NCBI GenBank assembly: GCA_947374535.1 | Contig: CANCCJ010000128.1 | Coordinates: 1-6,855, forward strand | Source: Comamonadaceae bacterium | GTDB taxonomy: Bacteria > Pseudomonadota > Gammaproteobacteria > Burkholderiales > Burkholderiaceae | DNA: 6,855 nt | Direction of reading: 5' to 3' | Shown here: one piece after another, positions 1 to 6,140 of the stretch | Layout of the letters: each line of letters begins with the position of its first letter | Numbering within the stretch: position 1 is the stretch's first letter | Made by a program: the position numbers and the translations under genes | The notes under the pieces: model-generated | Databases searched by the model: none | Seen by the model: the letters and a program-made list of their open reading frames with translations, nothing else | What the model was told of the DNA's origin: nothing

Positions 1-519
1 AGCGTTGAGTCCACCAGACAAGACGAGGTGAGCGTTGACGTTTGGAGGAAGCTGTGACCAATTGAATGTTTTGCCGCCGCCGCCGTAACCGTCGACATGG
101 GCGTCGAGCAGCACCGCTTGGGCGTCTGAGTAATCTTGCGCGTATTTTATGAGGTCGAAGGGTGCTTCGCCCGCTGGGGTTTCTAGTGGGATACGGGCGG
201 CTCTGATCCAGCGCCGACCCAAGGTGCGAGCAATTTTTCGGCAGTGGTCGGGCGTTTCATCACCGTGGAACTGAAGCCATGCGCCTGGAATTTGCATGCA
301 GGCGCGGGCAATGGCCTCGGACGTTTCGTTGACAAACAGCAGCACCGGCGTGACGAAGGCGGGCAAGCGCAAAGCCAGCTCGGCAGCACGCTCTACCGTC
401 ACCGCGCGGGGGCTGGGCGCGTACATGACAAAACCAATCGCATCCACGCCTGCAGCTACGGCTGCGGCTACGTCTTGCTCACGGGTGAGGCCACAAATTT
501 TGATACGTGTGCGGTTCAT
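1..519 (-). CDS. trpF: phosphoribosylanthranilate isomerase (TrpF), 3'-truncated by window edge
   Basis: TrpF converts N-(5'-phosphoribosyl)anthranilate to CdRP in cytoplasmic tryptophan synthesis. Reading minus from the ATG at 519-517 gives 173 codons, open to base 1. The rest of the gene, probably some 30-50 residues of a usual ~200-220, lies outside the window. The sequence begins MNRTRIKICGLTREQD, which holds the family KICGLT motif with catalytic Cys9. LQFHGDE is at residues 82-88. AVLLDAHVDGYGGGGKTFNW is at 135-154, with the general-acid Asp139 followed by the glycine-rich phosphate loop, and LSGGLNA is at 167-173. The start overlaps the truA stop as ATGA (519-516), and a GGA lies 5 nt upstream inside truA, so translation is probably coupled to truA. 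ATGs a little upstream are out of frame. In related genomes trpB and trpA usually follow. The call is firm; only the C-terminus is missing. Confidence 0.97.
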   Translation of the reverse strand, partial: MNRTRIKICGLTREQDVAAAVAAGVDAIGFVMYAPSPRAVTVERAAELALRLPAFVTPVLLFVNETSEAIARACMQIPGAWLQFHGDETPDHCRKIARTLGRRWIRAARIPLETPAGEAPFDLIKYAQDYSDAQAVLLDAHVDGYGGGGKTFNWSQLPPNVNAHLVLSGGLNA

Positions 520-1313
520 GGCAATCCATCATACGCAGGGGTGCGGTCAGGCAAATCCCACTGCGCGTCATAGCGGGGACCTAGGAAATACAAACCATCA
601 GGGCTGAAGGTGGGGGCGGCGGCATCGCGGTCGCGGGCGGCCAGCACGTCGGCCATCCACTCAGGCGGCTTATCGCCAGTGCCAATTTTCACAAAGCAGC
701 CCATGAGGTTGCGAATCATGTGGTGCAAAAAGGCACTGGCTTCAAACTCAAAGCGCCACACGGCTGAGCCTGGGTTGGTGCTTTTACGGGTGATGTCGAT
801 GCGGGTCATGTTTTTGACAGGCGTGAGCGCTTGGCAGCTAGAGGCGCGAAACGAGGTGAAGTCGTGTTCGCCCATCAAATATTGCGCCGCTGTTTGCATG
901 GCTTCTAAGTTGAGCGGGCGGTACACCCAGCCCACGCGACCCACCTCAACGCTGGGGCGCACGGCTGATTCAAGCACCACATAGGCATAGCGGCGCGAAA
1001 TAGCGCTGCTGCGGCAGTGAAATTCGCGGGGTACAACGCGCGCCCATTGCACGGCAATGTCGAGGGGCAAATAGCGGTTGGTGCCGCGCAGCCACGATTG
1101 AGGCGTGCGCTCGAGCTCGGTGTCAAAGTGAATGACTTGCATCAGGCCATGCACACCCGCATCGGTGCGACCTGCACACAACGTAGAGATGGAGGTTTGG
1201 GTGAACTTGGCTAGGGCTTTTTCAAGCTTGTCTTGAACCGTTTTGCCAGAGAGTTGGCTCTGCCAGCCTTCGTAGGCTTGGCCGTTGTAGCTCAAGCCCA
1301 TGGCGATGCGCAT
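516..1313 (-). CDS. truA: tRNA pseudouridine(38-40) synthase TruA
   Basis: TruA isomerises uridines 38, 39 and 40 in the anticodon arm of many tRNAs to pseudouridine. The protein has 265 residues, close to the 270 of the E. coli enzyme. It starts MRIAMGLSYNGQAYEGWQSQ, the family N-terminal beta-strand with the YxGWQ signature. LCAGRTDAGVHGLMQVIHFDT (about 45-65) holds the catalytic aspartate, Asp51. SRRYAYVV (about 106-113) and the C-terminal FLHHMIRNLMGCFVKIGTG are also typical. The chosen ATG (1313-1311) has a GAGG Shine-Dalgarno at 1325-1322 with 8 nt spacing, which favours it over the Met at codon 5. The start is only 4 nt after the fimV stop, and the stop TGA overlaps the trpF ATG, so all three genes are probably co-translated from one mRNA. 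No missing key residue was seen. Confidence 0.98.
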   Translation of the reverse strand: MRIAMGLSYNGQAYEGWQSQLSGKTVQDKLEKALAKFTQTSISTLCAGRTDAGVHGLMQVIHFDTELERTPQSWLRGTNRYLPLDIAVQWARVVPREFHCRSSAISRRYAYVVLESAVRPSVEVGRVGWVYRPLNLEAMQTAAQYLMGEHDFTSFRASSCQALTPVKNMTRIDITRKSTNPGSAVWRFEFEASAFLHHMIRNLMGCFVKIGTGDKPPEWMADVLAARDRDAAAPTFSPDGLYFLGPRYDAQWDLPDRTPAYDGLP

Positions 1314-1317
1314 GGGG

Positions 1318-2922
1318 TTAGCCTCGATCAGCCAGCCACTTGAGGGCTTTTTCTTTTTCGGCGCCCGTGGCTTCGTTGGCCACTTCTTCCATCAACGCAC
1401 GGCTGGTGTGCAGTTGGCCCAAGTTCCACAGCTCGTCAGCCAATTCGATGCGCACGAGGTAAGGGCTGGCAACGGCGTCGTCCAATTCCAAAGAAATGTC
1501 AGGCATTCCCATGATGGGGCGAGCGGGTTGTGCAGCGCTGCTTGCGTGTTCTTCTTCGTGGTCATCTTCGCCATGCGTATGTTCATGGTCGTGTGGGTGC
1601 TCGTGCGCGTCGTGTGCATGCGTGGCCACGTCGTGGATGTAGCCGCGCTCTACAGGTTCTTTGTTGTCGAATTCGGGCAAGTCCAGGTTGAACTTCACGT
1701 TCAACGGTGGTAAGCCTTCAATGTTGTCTTCGCCTTGCGCCTTTTTCATGGCACGGCGGCGCCACAGGCCAACCAACACCAACAAGGCTACCAAGCTGCC
1801 AGCGCCTGCCGGCGTCAGGCTGTGCTCACGCAATTCGTTGAGCCACGCGGCGTTGGCAGACGCAGCACTGGCAGGCATTTCAACGGGCAGCACGCCCGAG
1901 GCAGGTTCAGCGGCCGCTGTACCTGCTGCAGTGGCGGCCGCAATTTTGCCAAGCTCGGCAATGTTGCGGCTCAGCTCAGCAGCGCGTGCGGCCACGTCTT
2001 GGGCTTCGCGTTGCTGGGCAATTTTGTCTTCGCTTGCCGTGGCTTTGTCAGTGGGCTTAGACAAGGTCAACTTGTCTTGGTGGGGCTTGGCGTTGTTGTT
2101 TTGAACCTTGGCTTCGAGCTTGCCTGCGCTGTCGCGCGAAGCTTTGGGCACTACGCCGCCAGGTGCGCGCGCGGCTAGCTCAGCGCGGTAGGCTTCAAAG
2201 TCTTTGGTTTGCACTTGAATTTGGCGGCGCGCATCTTCGCGCGACACAACCTTGGCTTCTTGCTCCGTGGGCAAGGTCAGCAAAGCACCTTCCTTCATTC
2301 GGTTGACGTTCGACGCCACAAACGCATCTGGGTTGTTGCGCAGCAAGGCGAGCAGCATTTGCTCTAGCGACACGCCTTCAGGCGTTTGGCTCGCAGCGAT
2401 GTGGCTGGCTGTATCGCCGCGCTTGATGCTGATTTTTTGAGTTGTTTTCGGCGTGTCGCTGATTGCAGGCGAAATGACGGGCTGGGCGGGTGCTTTGGCG
2501 TCATCTATGGACAAACTGAGATCGCGCAACAAACGACCAGTGGCCCAACGCAAATCAATCAACAAATCAATGGCATTGCTGCTCACAGCTTGTTTGCTGC
2601 TGATTTTGAGATAGATTCTTCCGTTGTCACGTTGCAACAATTGAATTTGAATGTCCAGCGGCGACCCGTTGCTGGAGGGCAGTTCAACCTTGGCGGCCTT
2701 GTAAATTTCTTGAGTGGCTAAGCTGGCTTGGAGGTTGACTTGTTCAGTAGGCGTGATCTCGCTGACATCGATCTCTGCGCGCAAAGCCTCACCTTGCTTA
2801 CTTTGCACAACAGGGCGACTCAAAGTCAGCGCCTGTGCACTACTGAGCATCGATAGCGACAAAACAGCCCACAACGCGGATCGTTGAAATAAATGAGACG
2901 CGGAGTTGTGAGCTTTTTTCAT
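1318..2922 (-). CDS. fimV: FimV-type inner-membrane polar hub / pilus-assembly protein, short form with His-rich tract
   Basis: FimV family proteins (P. aeruginosa FimV, neisserial TspA) are inner-membrane proteins that bind peptidoglycan and organise type IV pilus assembly and cell-pole proteins. This one has 534 residues, well under the ~900 of those relatives. A signal peptide is cleaved probably after SAQA (residue 31). The FimV N-terminal domain runs ~32-140 (DLLIDLRWATGRLLRDLSL at 119-137). A LysM-like domain spans ~162-220 (KRGDTASHIA, MLLALLRNNPDAF). A charged, probably coiled segment covers ~295-327, followed by an Ala-rich linker to ~358. One membrane span (~374-387) is followed by WRRR, putting the C-terminus in the cytoplasm. 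Residues 430-459 contain 11 histidines. The C-terminus (487-534, LVRIELADELWNLGQLHTSR) matches the FimV terminal TPR-like motif. The upstream TPR pair of long FimVs is not visible. It lies 21 nt after asd and 4 nt before truA, the usual fimV place. No good Shine-Dalgarno precedes the ATG. Confidence 0.93.
   Translation of the reverse strand: MKKAHNSASHLFQRSALWAVLSLSMLSSAQALTLSRPVVQSKQGEALRAEIDVSEITPTEQVNLQASLATQEIYKAAKVELPSSNGSPLDIQIQLLQRDNGRIYLKISSKQAVSSNAIDLLIDLRWATGRLLRDLSLSIDDAKAPAQPVISPAISDTPKTTQKISIKRGDTASHIAASQTPEGVSLEQMLLALLRNNPDAFVASNVNRMKEGALLTLPTEQEAKVVSREDARRQIQVQTKDFEAYRAELAARAPGGVVPKASRDSAGKLEAKVQNNNAKPHQDKLTLSKPTDKATASEDKIAQQREAQDVAARAAELSRNIAELGKIAAATAAGTAAAEPASGVLPVEMPASAASANAAWLNELREHSLTPAGAGSLVALLVLVGLWRRRAMKKAQGEDNIEGLPPLNVKFNLDLPEFDNKEPVERGYIHDVATHAHDAHEHPHDHEHTHGEDDHEEEHASSAAQPARPIMGMPDISLELDDAVASPYLVRIELADELWNLGQLHTSRALMEEVANEATGAEKEKALKWLADRG
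1546..1635 (-). other. histidine/acid-rich low-complexity tract inside fimV
   Basis: This segment encodes FimV residues 430-459. It has eleven histidines in thirty residues, alternating with Asp, Glu and Ala (HEHPHDHEHTH in the core). It lies between the membrane span and the C-terminal TPR-like motif, hence on the cytoplasmic side. Such His/Asp/Glu runs resemble the metal-binding loops of zinc and nickel transporters and chaperones, but no metal role is known to me for FimV. The acidic part fits the generally acidic cytoplasmic region of the family; the histidines are the unusual part. Confidence 0.85.
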
Positions 2923-2934
2923 ATCGAAAGATAT
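2921..2934 (-). promoter_or_regulatory. small A/U-rich hairpin over the fimV start codon, no Shine-Dalgarno
   Basis: On the minus strand ATATC (2934-2930) can pair with GATAT (2925-2921) around a TTTC loop, and the second arm includes the first two bases of the fimV ATG (2922-2920). No GGAG-like sequence is found in the 21-nt gap after asd. The stem is weak (one G-C pair), so at most it tunes initiation. Start choice rests on the signal peptide: no other Met precedes its charged MKK start. Confidence 0.35.
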
Positions 2935-2943
2935 TACTGTGTT

Positions 2944-4074
2944 TTACGCTTCGAGCAGGATGCGCAGCATGCGACGCAATGGCTCGGCAGCACCCCACAA
3001 GAGCTGGTCACCCACGGTGAACGCGCCCAAGTAGTCATTGCCCATGGCCATTTTGTGCAAACGGCCGACGGGCACCGTGAGCGTACCGGTCACGGCGGCG
3101 GGAGTCAGGTCACGTTCGCTGATCTCGCGCACGTTAGGCACCACTTTGACCCAGTCGTTGGCTTGGGCCAAGATGCTTTCGATCTCGTCCATCGGCACGT
3201 CTTTTTTCAGTTTGATTGTCAAACCTTGTGAGTGGCAGCGCATGGCGCCAATACGCACGCACAAACCGTCAATAGGGATAGAGCCCGCAGTGCGGAACGC
3301 GGGGTTGCCCAAGATTTTGTTGCACTCGGCGCCGCCCTTCCACTCTTCCTTGCTTTGGCCGTGCTCTACGGGCACGTCGATCCAAGGAATCAAGCTGCCA
3401 GCCAAGGCGGTGTTGCGGAAGTTCTTGGTGGGGAACGCAGCGCTGCGCATGGTGGCCGATACTTTTCGGTCGATGTCCAAAATGGCAGAAGAAGGATTAG
3501 CCAAGTCGTCTTTCACGGCGTCGTGCAAAGCACCCATTTGGCTCAGCAACTCTCGCATGTTTTGTGCGCCGGCGCCCGACGCTGCTTGGTAAGTCATGGC
3601 GCTGACCCACTCAACCATGTTGTGTTGAAACAAACCGCCTAAGCCCATGAGCATCAAGCTCACGGTGCAGTTGCCGCCGATCCAGTTTTTGCCGCCTTTG
3701 CCCAGAGCGCTGTCGATAACGTTGCGGTTGACGGGATCGAGCACGATGATGGCGTCGTCGGCCATGCGCAGGCTAGATGCTGCGTCAATCCAGTGGCCGT
3801 TCCAGCCCGCAGCGCGCAGTTTTGGGTACACCTCTTTGGTGTAGTCGCCGCCTTGGCAAGTCAAAACGATGTCGCACTTCTTCAAGGCTTCAATGTCGTT
3901 GGCGTCTTTGAGCGTGGTTTCGTTCTTGGCTTGCGCAGGGGCTTTGCCGCCAGCGTTCGATGTGGAGAAAAACACGGGCTCAATCAGATCGAAATCTTTT
4001 TCTTGAACCATGCGGTCGATCAACACTGAACCGACCATGCCGCGCCAACCGACTAAACCTACTAACTTGCTCAT
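2944..4074 (-). CDS. asd: aspartate-semialdehyde dehydrogenase
   Basis: Asd reduces L-4-aspartyl phosphate with NADPH to L-aspartate semialdehyde, the common precursor of Thr, Ile, Met, Lys and the cell-wall precursor diaminopimelate. It acts in the cytoplasm. The protein has 376 residues, near the 367 of E. coli. It starts [18 protein letters not shown], the GxxGxxG nucleotide-binding loop. GGNCTVSLM at 133-141 holds the nucleophile Cys136, [11 protein letters not shown] the Gln163 partner, and [13 protein letters not shown] at 271-283 holds Arg274 and His281, with the same seven-residue spacing as Arg267 and His274 of E. coli. This is the gammaproteobacterial-type Asd. An AAGG ribosome site lies at 4087-4084, 9 nt before the ATG. 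About 195 nt of leader with an apparent Thr/Ile attenuator precede the gene. fimV follows after 21 nt, so asd probably heads an asd-fimV-truA-trpF transcript. Confidence 0.98.
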   Translation of the reverse strand: MSKLVGLVGWRGMVGSVLIDRMVQEKDFDLIEPVFFSTSNAGGKAPAQAKNETTLKDANDIEALKKCDIVLTCQGGDYTKEVYPKLRAAGWNGHWIDAASSLRMADDAIIVLDPVNRNVIDSALGKGGKNWIGGNCTVSLMLMGLGGLFQHNMVEWVSAMTYQAASGAGAQNMRELLSQMGALHDAVKDDLANPSSAILDIDRKVSATMRSAAFPTKNFRNTALAGSLIPWIDVPVEHGQSKEEWKGGAECNKILGNPAFRTAGSIPIDGLCVRIGAMRCHSQGLTIKLKKDVPMDEIESILAQANDWVKVVPNVREISERDLTPAAVTGTLTVPVGRLHKMAMGNDYLGAFTVGDQLLWGAAEPLRRMLRILLEA

Positions 4075-4083
4075 TTTTCAACG

Positions 4084-4087
4084 CCTT
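4084..4087 (-). promoter_or_regulatory. asd ribosome binding site (AAGG)
   Basis: AAGG on the minus strand lies 9 nt before the asd ATG (4074-4072), in an A-rich, poorly structured stretch just after the proposed attenuator terminator. It lies outside both proposed stems. Regulation would therefore act mainly on transcript read-through rather than by hiding this site. Confidence 0.6.
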
Positions 4088-4096
4088 TTCAAATGT

Positions 4097-4139
4097 AGAA
4101 AACAGTGCCAGACCAGACTGTTTGCCCGGCTCGTCTGGC
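4097..4139 (-). terminator. proposed attenuator terminator in the asd leader
   Basis: On the minus strand GCCAGAC (4139-4133) is complementary to GTCTGGC (4113-4107), a 7-bp perfect stem around a 19-nt loop. It is followed five bases later by TTTT (4102-4099) and CT. Two other pairings compete: CCAGAC with the first GTCTGG copy (4118-4113), and AAACAGT (4123-4117) with ACTGTTT (4106-4100), which runs straight into the T-run. The T-run is short and the loop large, so the exact terminator form is uncertain. Placed 29 nt after the leader-peptide stop and before asd, it fits the terminator arm of an attenuator. Confidence 0.5.
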
Positions 4140-4161
4140 CGGGGGGCGCACGACGAACCGG
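4126..4161 (-). promoter_or_regulatory. proposed antiterminator hairpin of the asd leader
   Basis: On the minus strand CCGGTTCGTC (4161-4152) pairs with GACGAGCCGG (4135-4126) in ten consecutive pairs, nine Watson-Crick and one U·G, with a 16-nt loop. The 5' arm starts 6 nt after the leader-peptide stop. A ribosome that finishes the peptide would cover part of this arm, and one stalled on the Thr/Ile codons would leave it free. The 3' arm and loop contain the whole GCCAGAC arm of the downstream terminator, so the two stems cannot form together. A shorter alternative, CCCGGC (4143-4138) with GCCGGG (4130-4125), may also form. Confidence 0.55.
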
Positions 4162-4167
4162 AGCTGA

Positions 4168-4269
4168 TTAGCCCGTAATGGTCGTGGTTTTGATGGTGAT
4201 TACACGCGCGCTAGCCACCACCAGTGCGGGGGCAGCAAAGTTCAGAGAGAACGAGCGGGCGTGAAACAT
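4168..4269 (-). CDS. putative Thr/Ile leader peptide of asd (attenuator)
   Basis: This is a 34-codon ORF (33 residues) from ATG 4269-4267 to TAA 4170-4168, ending 93 nt before asd. The peptide starts MFHARSFSLNFAAPALVV and ends SARVITIKTTTITG. Codons 24-33 read ATC ACC ATC AAA ACC ACG ACC ATT ACG GGC, giving five Thr, three Ile, one Lys and a final Gly directly before the stop. This resembles the tail of E. coli thrL, whose Thr/Ile run senses charged tRNA(Thr) and tRNA(Ile). The context is what attenuation needs: a promoter just upstream, an antiterminator/terminator pair just downstream, and a target gene, asd, that feeds Thr and Ile synthesis. No Shine-Dalgarno precedes the ATG, and the predicted transcript start is on or next to it, so initiation may be leaderless. 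The alternative GTG starts at codons 17-18 also lack a ribosome site. The role is inferred, not known for this gene. Confidence 0.7.
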   Translation of the reverse strand: MFHARSFSLNFAAPALVVASARVITIKTTTITG

Positions 4270-4276
4270 GGCAGCG

Positions 4277-4303
4277 ATTGTATCGGAAGGGTGCTTGGGC
4301 CAA
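4277..4303 (-). promoter_or_regulatory. sigma70-like promoter of the asd transcript
   Basis: On the minus strand TACAAT (4282-4277) is a five-of-six match to the -10 consensus TATAAT. Upstream, TTGGCC (4303-4298) is a partial -35 with a 15-nt spacer; shifting to GCTTGG gives 17 nt but a poorer match. The predicted start, about 7 nt after the -10 box, falls at 4270-4269, on or beside the leader-peptide ATG. The promoter lies after the leuB terminator, so asd would be transcribed separately from the leu genes. Confidence 0.55.
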
Positions 4304-4344
4304 GCTGACAGGTGCAGGGCATGAAGTCAGATGGCAGTGAAATG

Positions 4345-4368
4345 AAAAACGCACCCGAAGGTGCGTTT
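4345..4368 (-). terminator. intrinsic terminator after leuB, UUCG tetraloop
   Basis: On the minus strand AAACGCACC (4368-4360) pairs perfectly with GGTGCGTTT (4355-4347) across a TTCG loop (4359-4356). The T-run is five bases (4349-4345), partly shared with the stem. The structure begins 23 nt after the leuB stop and ends the leu transcript. The plus strand also has a short T-run after the stem (TTTGTT), but no plus-strand gene is present for it to serve. Confidence 0.9.
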
Positions 4369-4391
4369 GTTGTGCTTGAGGTAGCGTTGAA

Positions 4392-5477
4392 TTAACGCAA
4401 AGCCTTGACCACCGCATCACCCATCTGAGCGGTGCCCACTTTGGTGGTGCCTTCGCTGTAGATGTCGCCAGTGCGCAGGCCTTGGGCCAGCACTTGTTGC
4501 ACGGCTGTCTCGATGCGATCAGCTGCTGCTGCTTGGTTCAAGCTAAAGCGCAGCATCATGGCAGCGCTCAGGATAGTGGCCAAGGGGTTGGCCACGCCTT
4601 TGCCAGCGATGTCGGGGGCGCTGCCGTGGCTGGGTTCGTACAAGCCTTGGTTTTTGCTGTTCAAGCTGGCTGAAGGCAACATGCCGATCGAGCCTGTGAG
4701 CATCGAAGCCTCATCGCTCAAGATGTCGCCAAACATATTGCCAGTCACCACCACGTCAAAACGCTTGGGTTCTTTCACCAGTTGCATGGCGGCGTTGTCG
4801 ACATACATGTGGTCGAGCGCGATGTCTGGGTACGCTTTGCCCACTTCGCTCACTACGTCTTTCCAAAACTGGAAAGTTTCCAACACATTCGCTTTGTCAA
4901 CGCTGGTCACGCGGCCCTCAAAGCCGGCAGCTTTGCGCTTGCGAGCAGCTTGGAAGGCGACGTGTGCAATGCGCTCAATCTCGGGCTTGCTGTAGCGCAT
5001 GGTGTCAAACGCTTCTTCAGCACCTGGGAAGTGGCCGTCAGTGGCCACGCGGCGGCCGCGGGGTTGGCCAAAGTAAATGTCGCCTGTCAACTCACGGATG
5101 ATCAAAATGTCCAAGCCAGAAATCAGCTCTGGCTTTAAGCTCGATGCGCCCACCAATTGCTCGTAGCAAATGGCAGGGCGGAAGTTCGCAAACAGGCCCA
5201 TGTTTTTGCGCAAACCCAAAATGGCTTGCTCGGGGCGTAGTGGGCGGTCGAGTGTGTCGTATTTCCAGTCGCCCACAGCGCCAAACAACACTGCGTCGGA
5301 TTCCATCGCCAGCTTCAATGTGGCCTCGGGCAGTGGGTGGCCGTGCGCGTCAAATGCGGCGCCACCGACCAGAGCAGATTCGGTTTCAAATTTGAGGTCG
5401 AGGACGTTCAAGACTTTGACCGCTTCGGCCACGATTTCTGGACCGATGCCGTCGCCGGGAAGGATTGCGATTTTCAT
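4392..5477 (-). CDS. leuB: 3-isopropylmalate dehydrogenase
   Basis: LeuB oxidatively decarboxylates 3-isopropylmalate with NAD+ to 2-oxoisocaproate, the last leucine-specific step before transamination, in the cytoplasm. The protein has 361 residues, the usual family length. [15 protein letters not shown] opens the sequence. [11 protein letters not shown] is at 64-74. The substrate arginines are Arg90, Arg100 and Arg128, and [14 protein letters not shown] at 128-141 contains Tyr135. SVDKANVL at 192-199 contains catalytic Lys195. The metal-binding aspartates are Asp227 (DHMYVDNAA), Asp251 and Asp255 ([12 protein letters not shown]). The NAD loop is [18 protein letters not shown] at 281-298. 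A GAGA-type ribosome site lies about 8 nt before the ATG in an 18-nt gap after leuD. A strong terminator follows, so this is the last gene of the leu unit. All catalytic residues are present. Confidence 0.98.
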   Translation of the reverse strand: MKIAILPGDGIGPEIVAEAVKVLNVLDLKFETESALVGGAAFDAHGHPLPEATLKLAMESDAVLFGAVGDWKYDTLDRPLRPEQAILGLRKNMGLFANFRPAICYEQLVGASSLKPELISGLDILIIRELTGDIYFGQPRGRRVATDGHFPGAEEAFDTMRYSKPEIERIAHVAFQAARKRKAAGFEGRVTSVDKANVLETFQFWKDVVSEVGKAYPDIALDHMYVDNAAMQLVKEPKRFDVVVTGNMFGDILSDEASMLTGSIGMLPSASLNSKNQGLYEPSHGSAPDIAGKGVANPLATILSAAMMLRFSLNQAAAADRIETAVQQVLAQGLRTGDIYSEGTTKVGTAQMGDAVVKALR

Positions 5478-5495
5478 GTTCTTATTCTCAAAAAA

Positions 5496-6140
5496 TTACA
5501 TCGTGTGCGCCAACCAAGGCTTGGTGGCCAAGCGCTCAGCTTCAAAGGCTTTGATCTTGTCGGATTGACGCAGGGTCAGGCCAATGTCGTCAAATCCATT
5601 GAGCAAACAGTATTTACGGAAGGCTTGTACTTCAAACGGAATGGTTTCGCCTTGGGGGCGGACGATGACTTGGTTTTCCAAATCAATCGTCAACTCATAG
5701 CCAGGGAAGGCGTGCACTTCGTTGAACAACAGGTCAATCGCAGCTTCGGGCAACACGATAGGCAGCAAGCCGTTTTTGAAACAGTTGTTGAAAAAGATGT
5801 CGGCAAAGCTAGGTGCAATCACAGCTCGGAAACCGTATTGGTCAATCGCCCAAGGTGCGTGTTCGCGTGACGAACCGCAGCCAAAGTTCTTGCGGGCCAA
5901 CAACACCGATGCGCCTTTGTAGCGGGGTTGGTTCAGCACAAAGTCGGGGTTGGGCTTGCGGCTGGCGGGGTCTTGGCCTGGCTCGCCGTGGTCCAAGTAG
6001 CGCCATTCGTCAAACAAGTTGGGGCCAAAGCCGGTCTTACGAATGGACTTCAAAAACTGCTTGGGGATGATGGCGTCTGTGTCGACGTTCTCGCGGTCCA
6101 TAGGCGCCACGAGGCCTTTGTGTAAAGTGAATTTCTGCAT
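5496..6140 (-). CDS. leuD: 3-isopropylmalate dehydratase small subunit
   Basis: LeuD is the small (swivel-domain) subunit that joins LeuC to form isopropylmalate isomerase, converting 2- to 3-isopropylmalate. It has 214 residues, typical for the proteobacterial two-subunit form (E. coli 201). [15 protein letters not shown] at 18-32 and [15 protein letters not shown] at 85-99 are the family signatures; the second contains the substrate-binding GSSRE loop. [18 protein letters not shown] at 111-128 is also typical. Its ATG (6140-6138) shares one base with the stop of the upstream small lipoprotein gene (TAATG), and only an A/G-rich stretch serves as ribosome site. Translation is thus probably coupled to that gene rather than directly to leuC. 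leuB follows after 18 nt. Confidence 0.98.
   Translation of the reverse strand: MQKFTLHKGLVAPMDRENVDTDAIIPKQFLKSIRKTGFGPNLFDEWRYLDHGEPGQDPASRKPNPDFVLNQPRYKGASVLLARKNFGCGSSREHAPWAIDQYGFRAVIAPSFADIFFNNCFKNGLLPIVLPEAAIDLLFNEVHAFPGYELTIDLENQVIVRPQGETIPFEVQAFRKYCLLNGFDDIGLTLRQSDKIKAFEAERLATKPWLAHTM

Noticed and set aside
1300..2178. Several plus-strand ORFs of 137-147 codons opposite fimV
   Set aside because: They arise from the Ala- and His-rich reverse frames of fimV. They overlap one another and have no family match.
3038..3592. 184-codon plus-strand ORF opposite asd
   Set aside because: It is antisense to the conserved core of asd. There is no recognisable domain, and the third-position pattern follows asd.
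4075..4270. Metabolite riboswitch (lysine- or threonine-related) in the asd leader
   Set aside because: The leader is short, much of it is taken up by the leader ORF, and no conserved lysine-riboswitch features were seen. The Thr/Ile codon run explains the region better.
4345..4368. leuB terminator as a bidirectional terminator
   Set aside because: The plus strand has a short T-run after the stem, but no plus-strand gene exists here, so there is nothing for it to terminate.
4211..4420. 69-codon minus-strand ORF across the leuB end and leuB-asd spacer
   Set aside because: It runs through the leuB terminator and the asd promoter in another frame than the Thr/Ile leader ORF, has Cys/His/Arg-rich random-looking composition and no family resemblance.
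4462..4995. 177-codon plus-strand ORF opposite leuB
   Set aside because: It is antisense to a complete, convincing leuB, with low-complexity Ser/Ala/Leu composition expected from a reverse-frame shadow.
5337..5870. 177-codon plus-strand ORF opposite leuB and leuD
   Set aside because: It spans the leuD-leuB boundary antisense to two well-recognised genes. Its sequence is the mirror of their codons, and no ribosome site or domain was seen.
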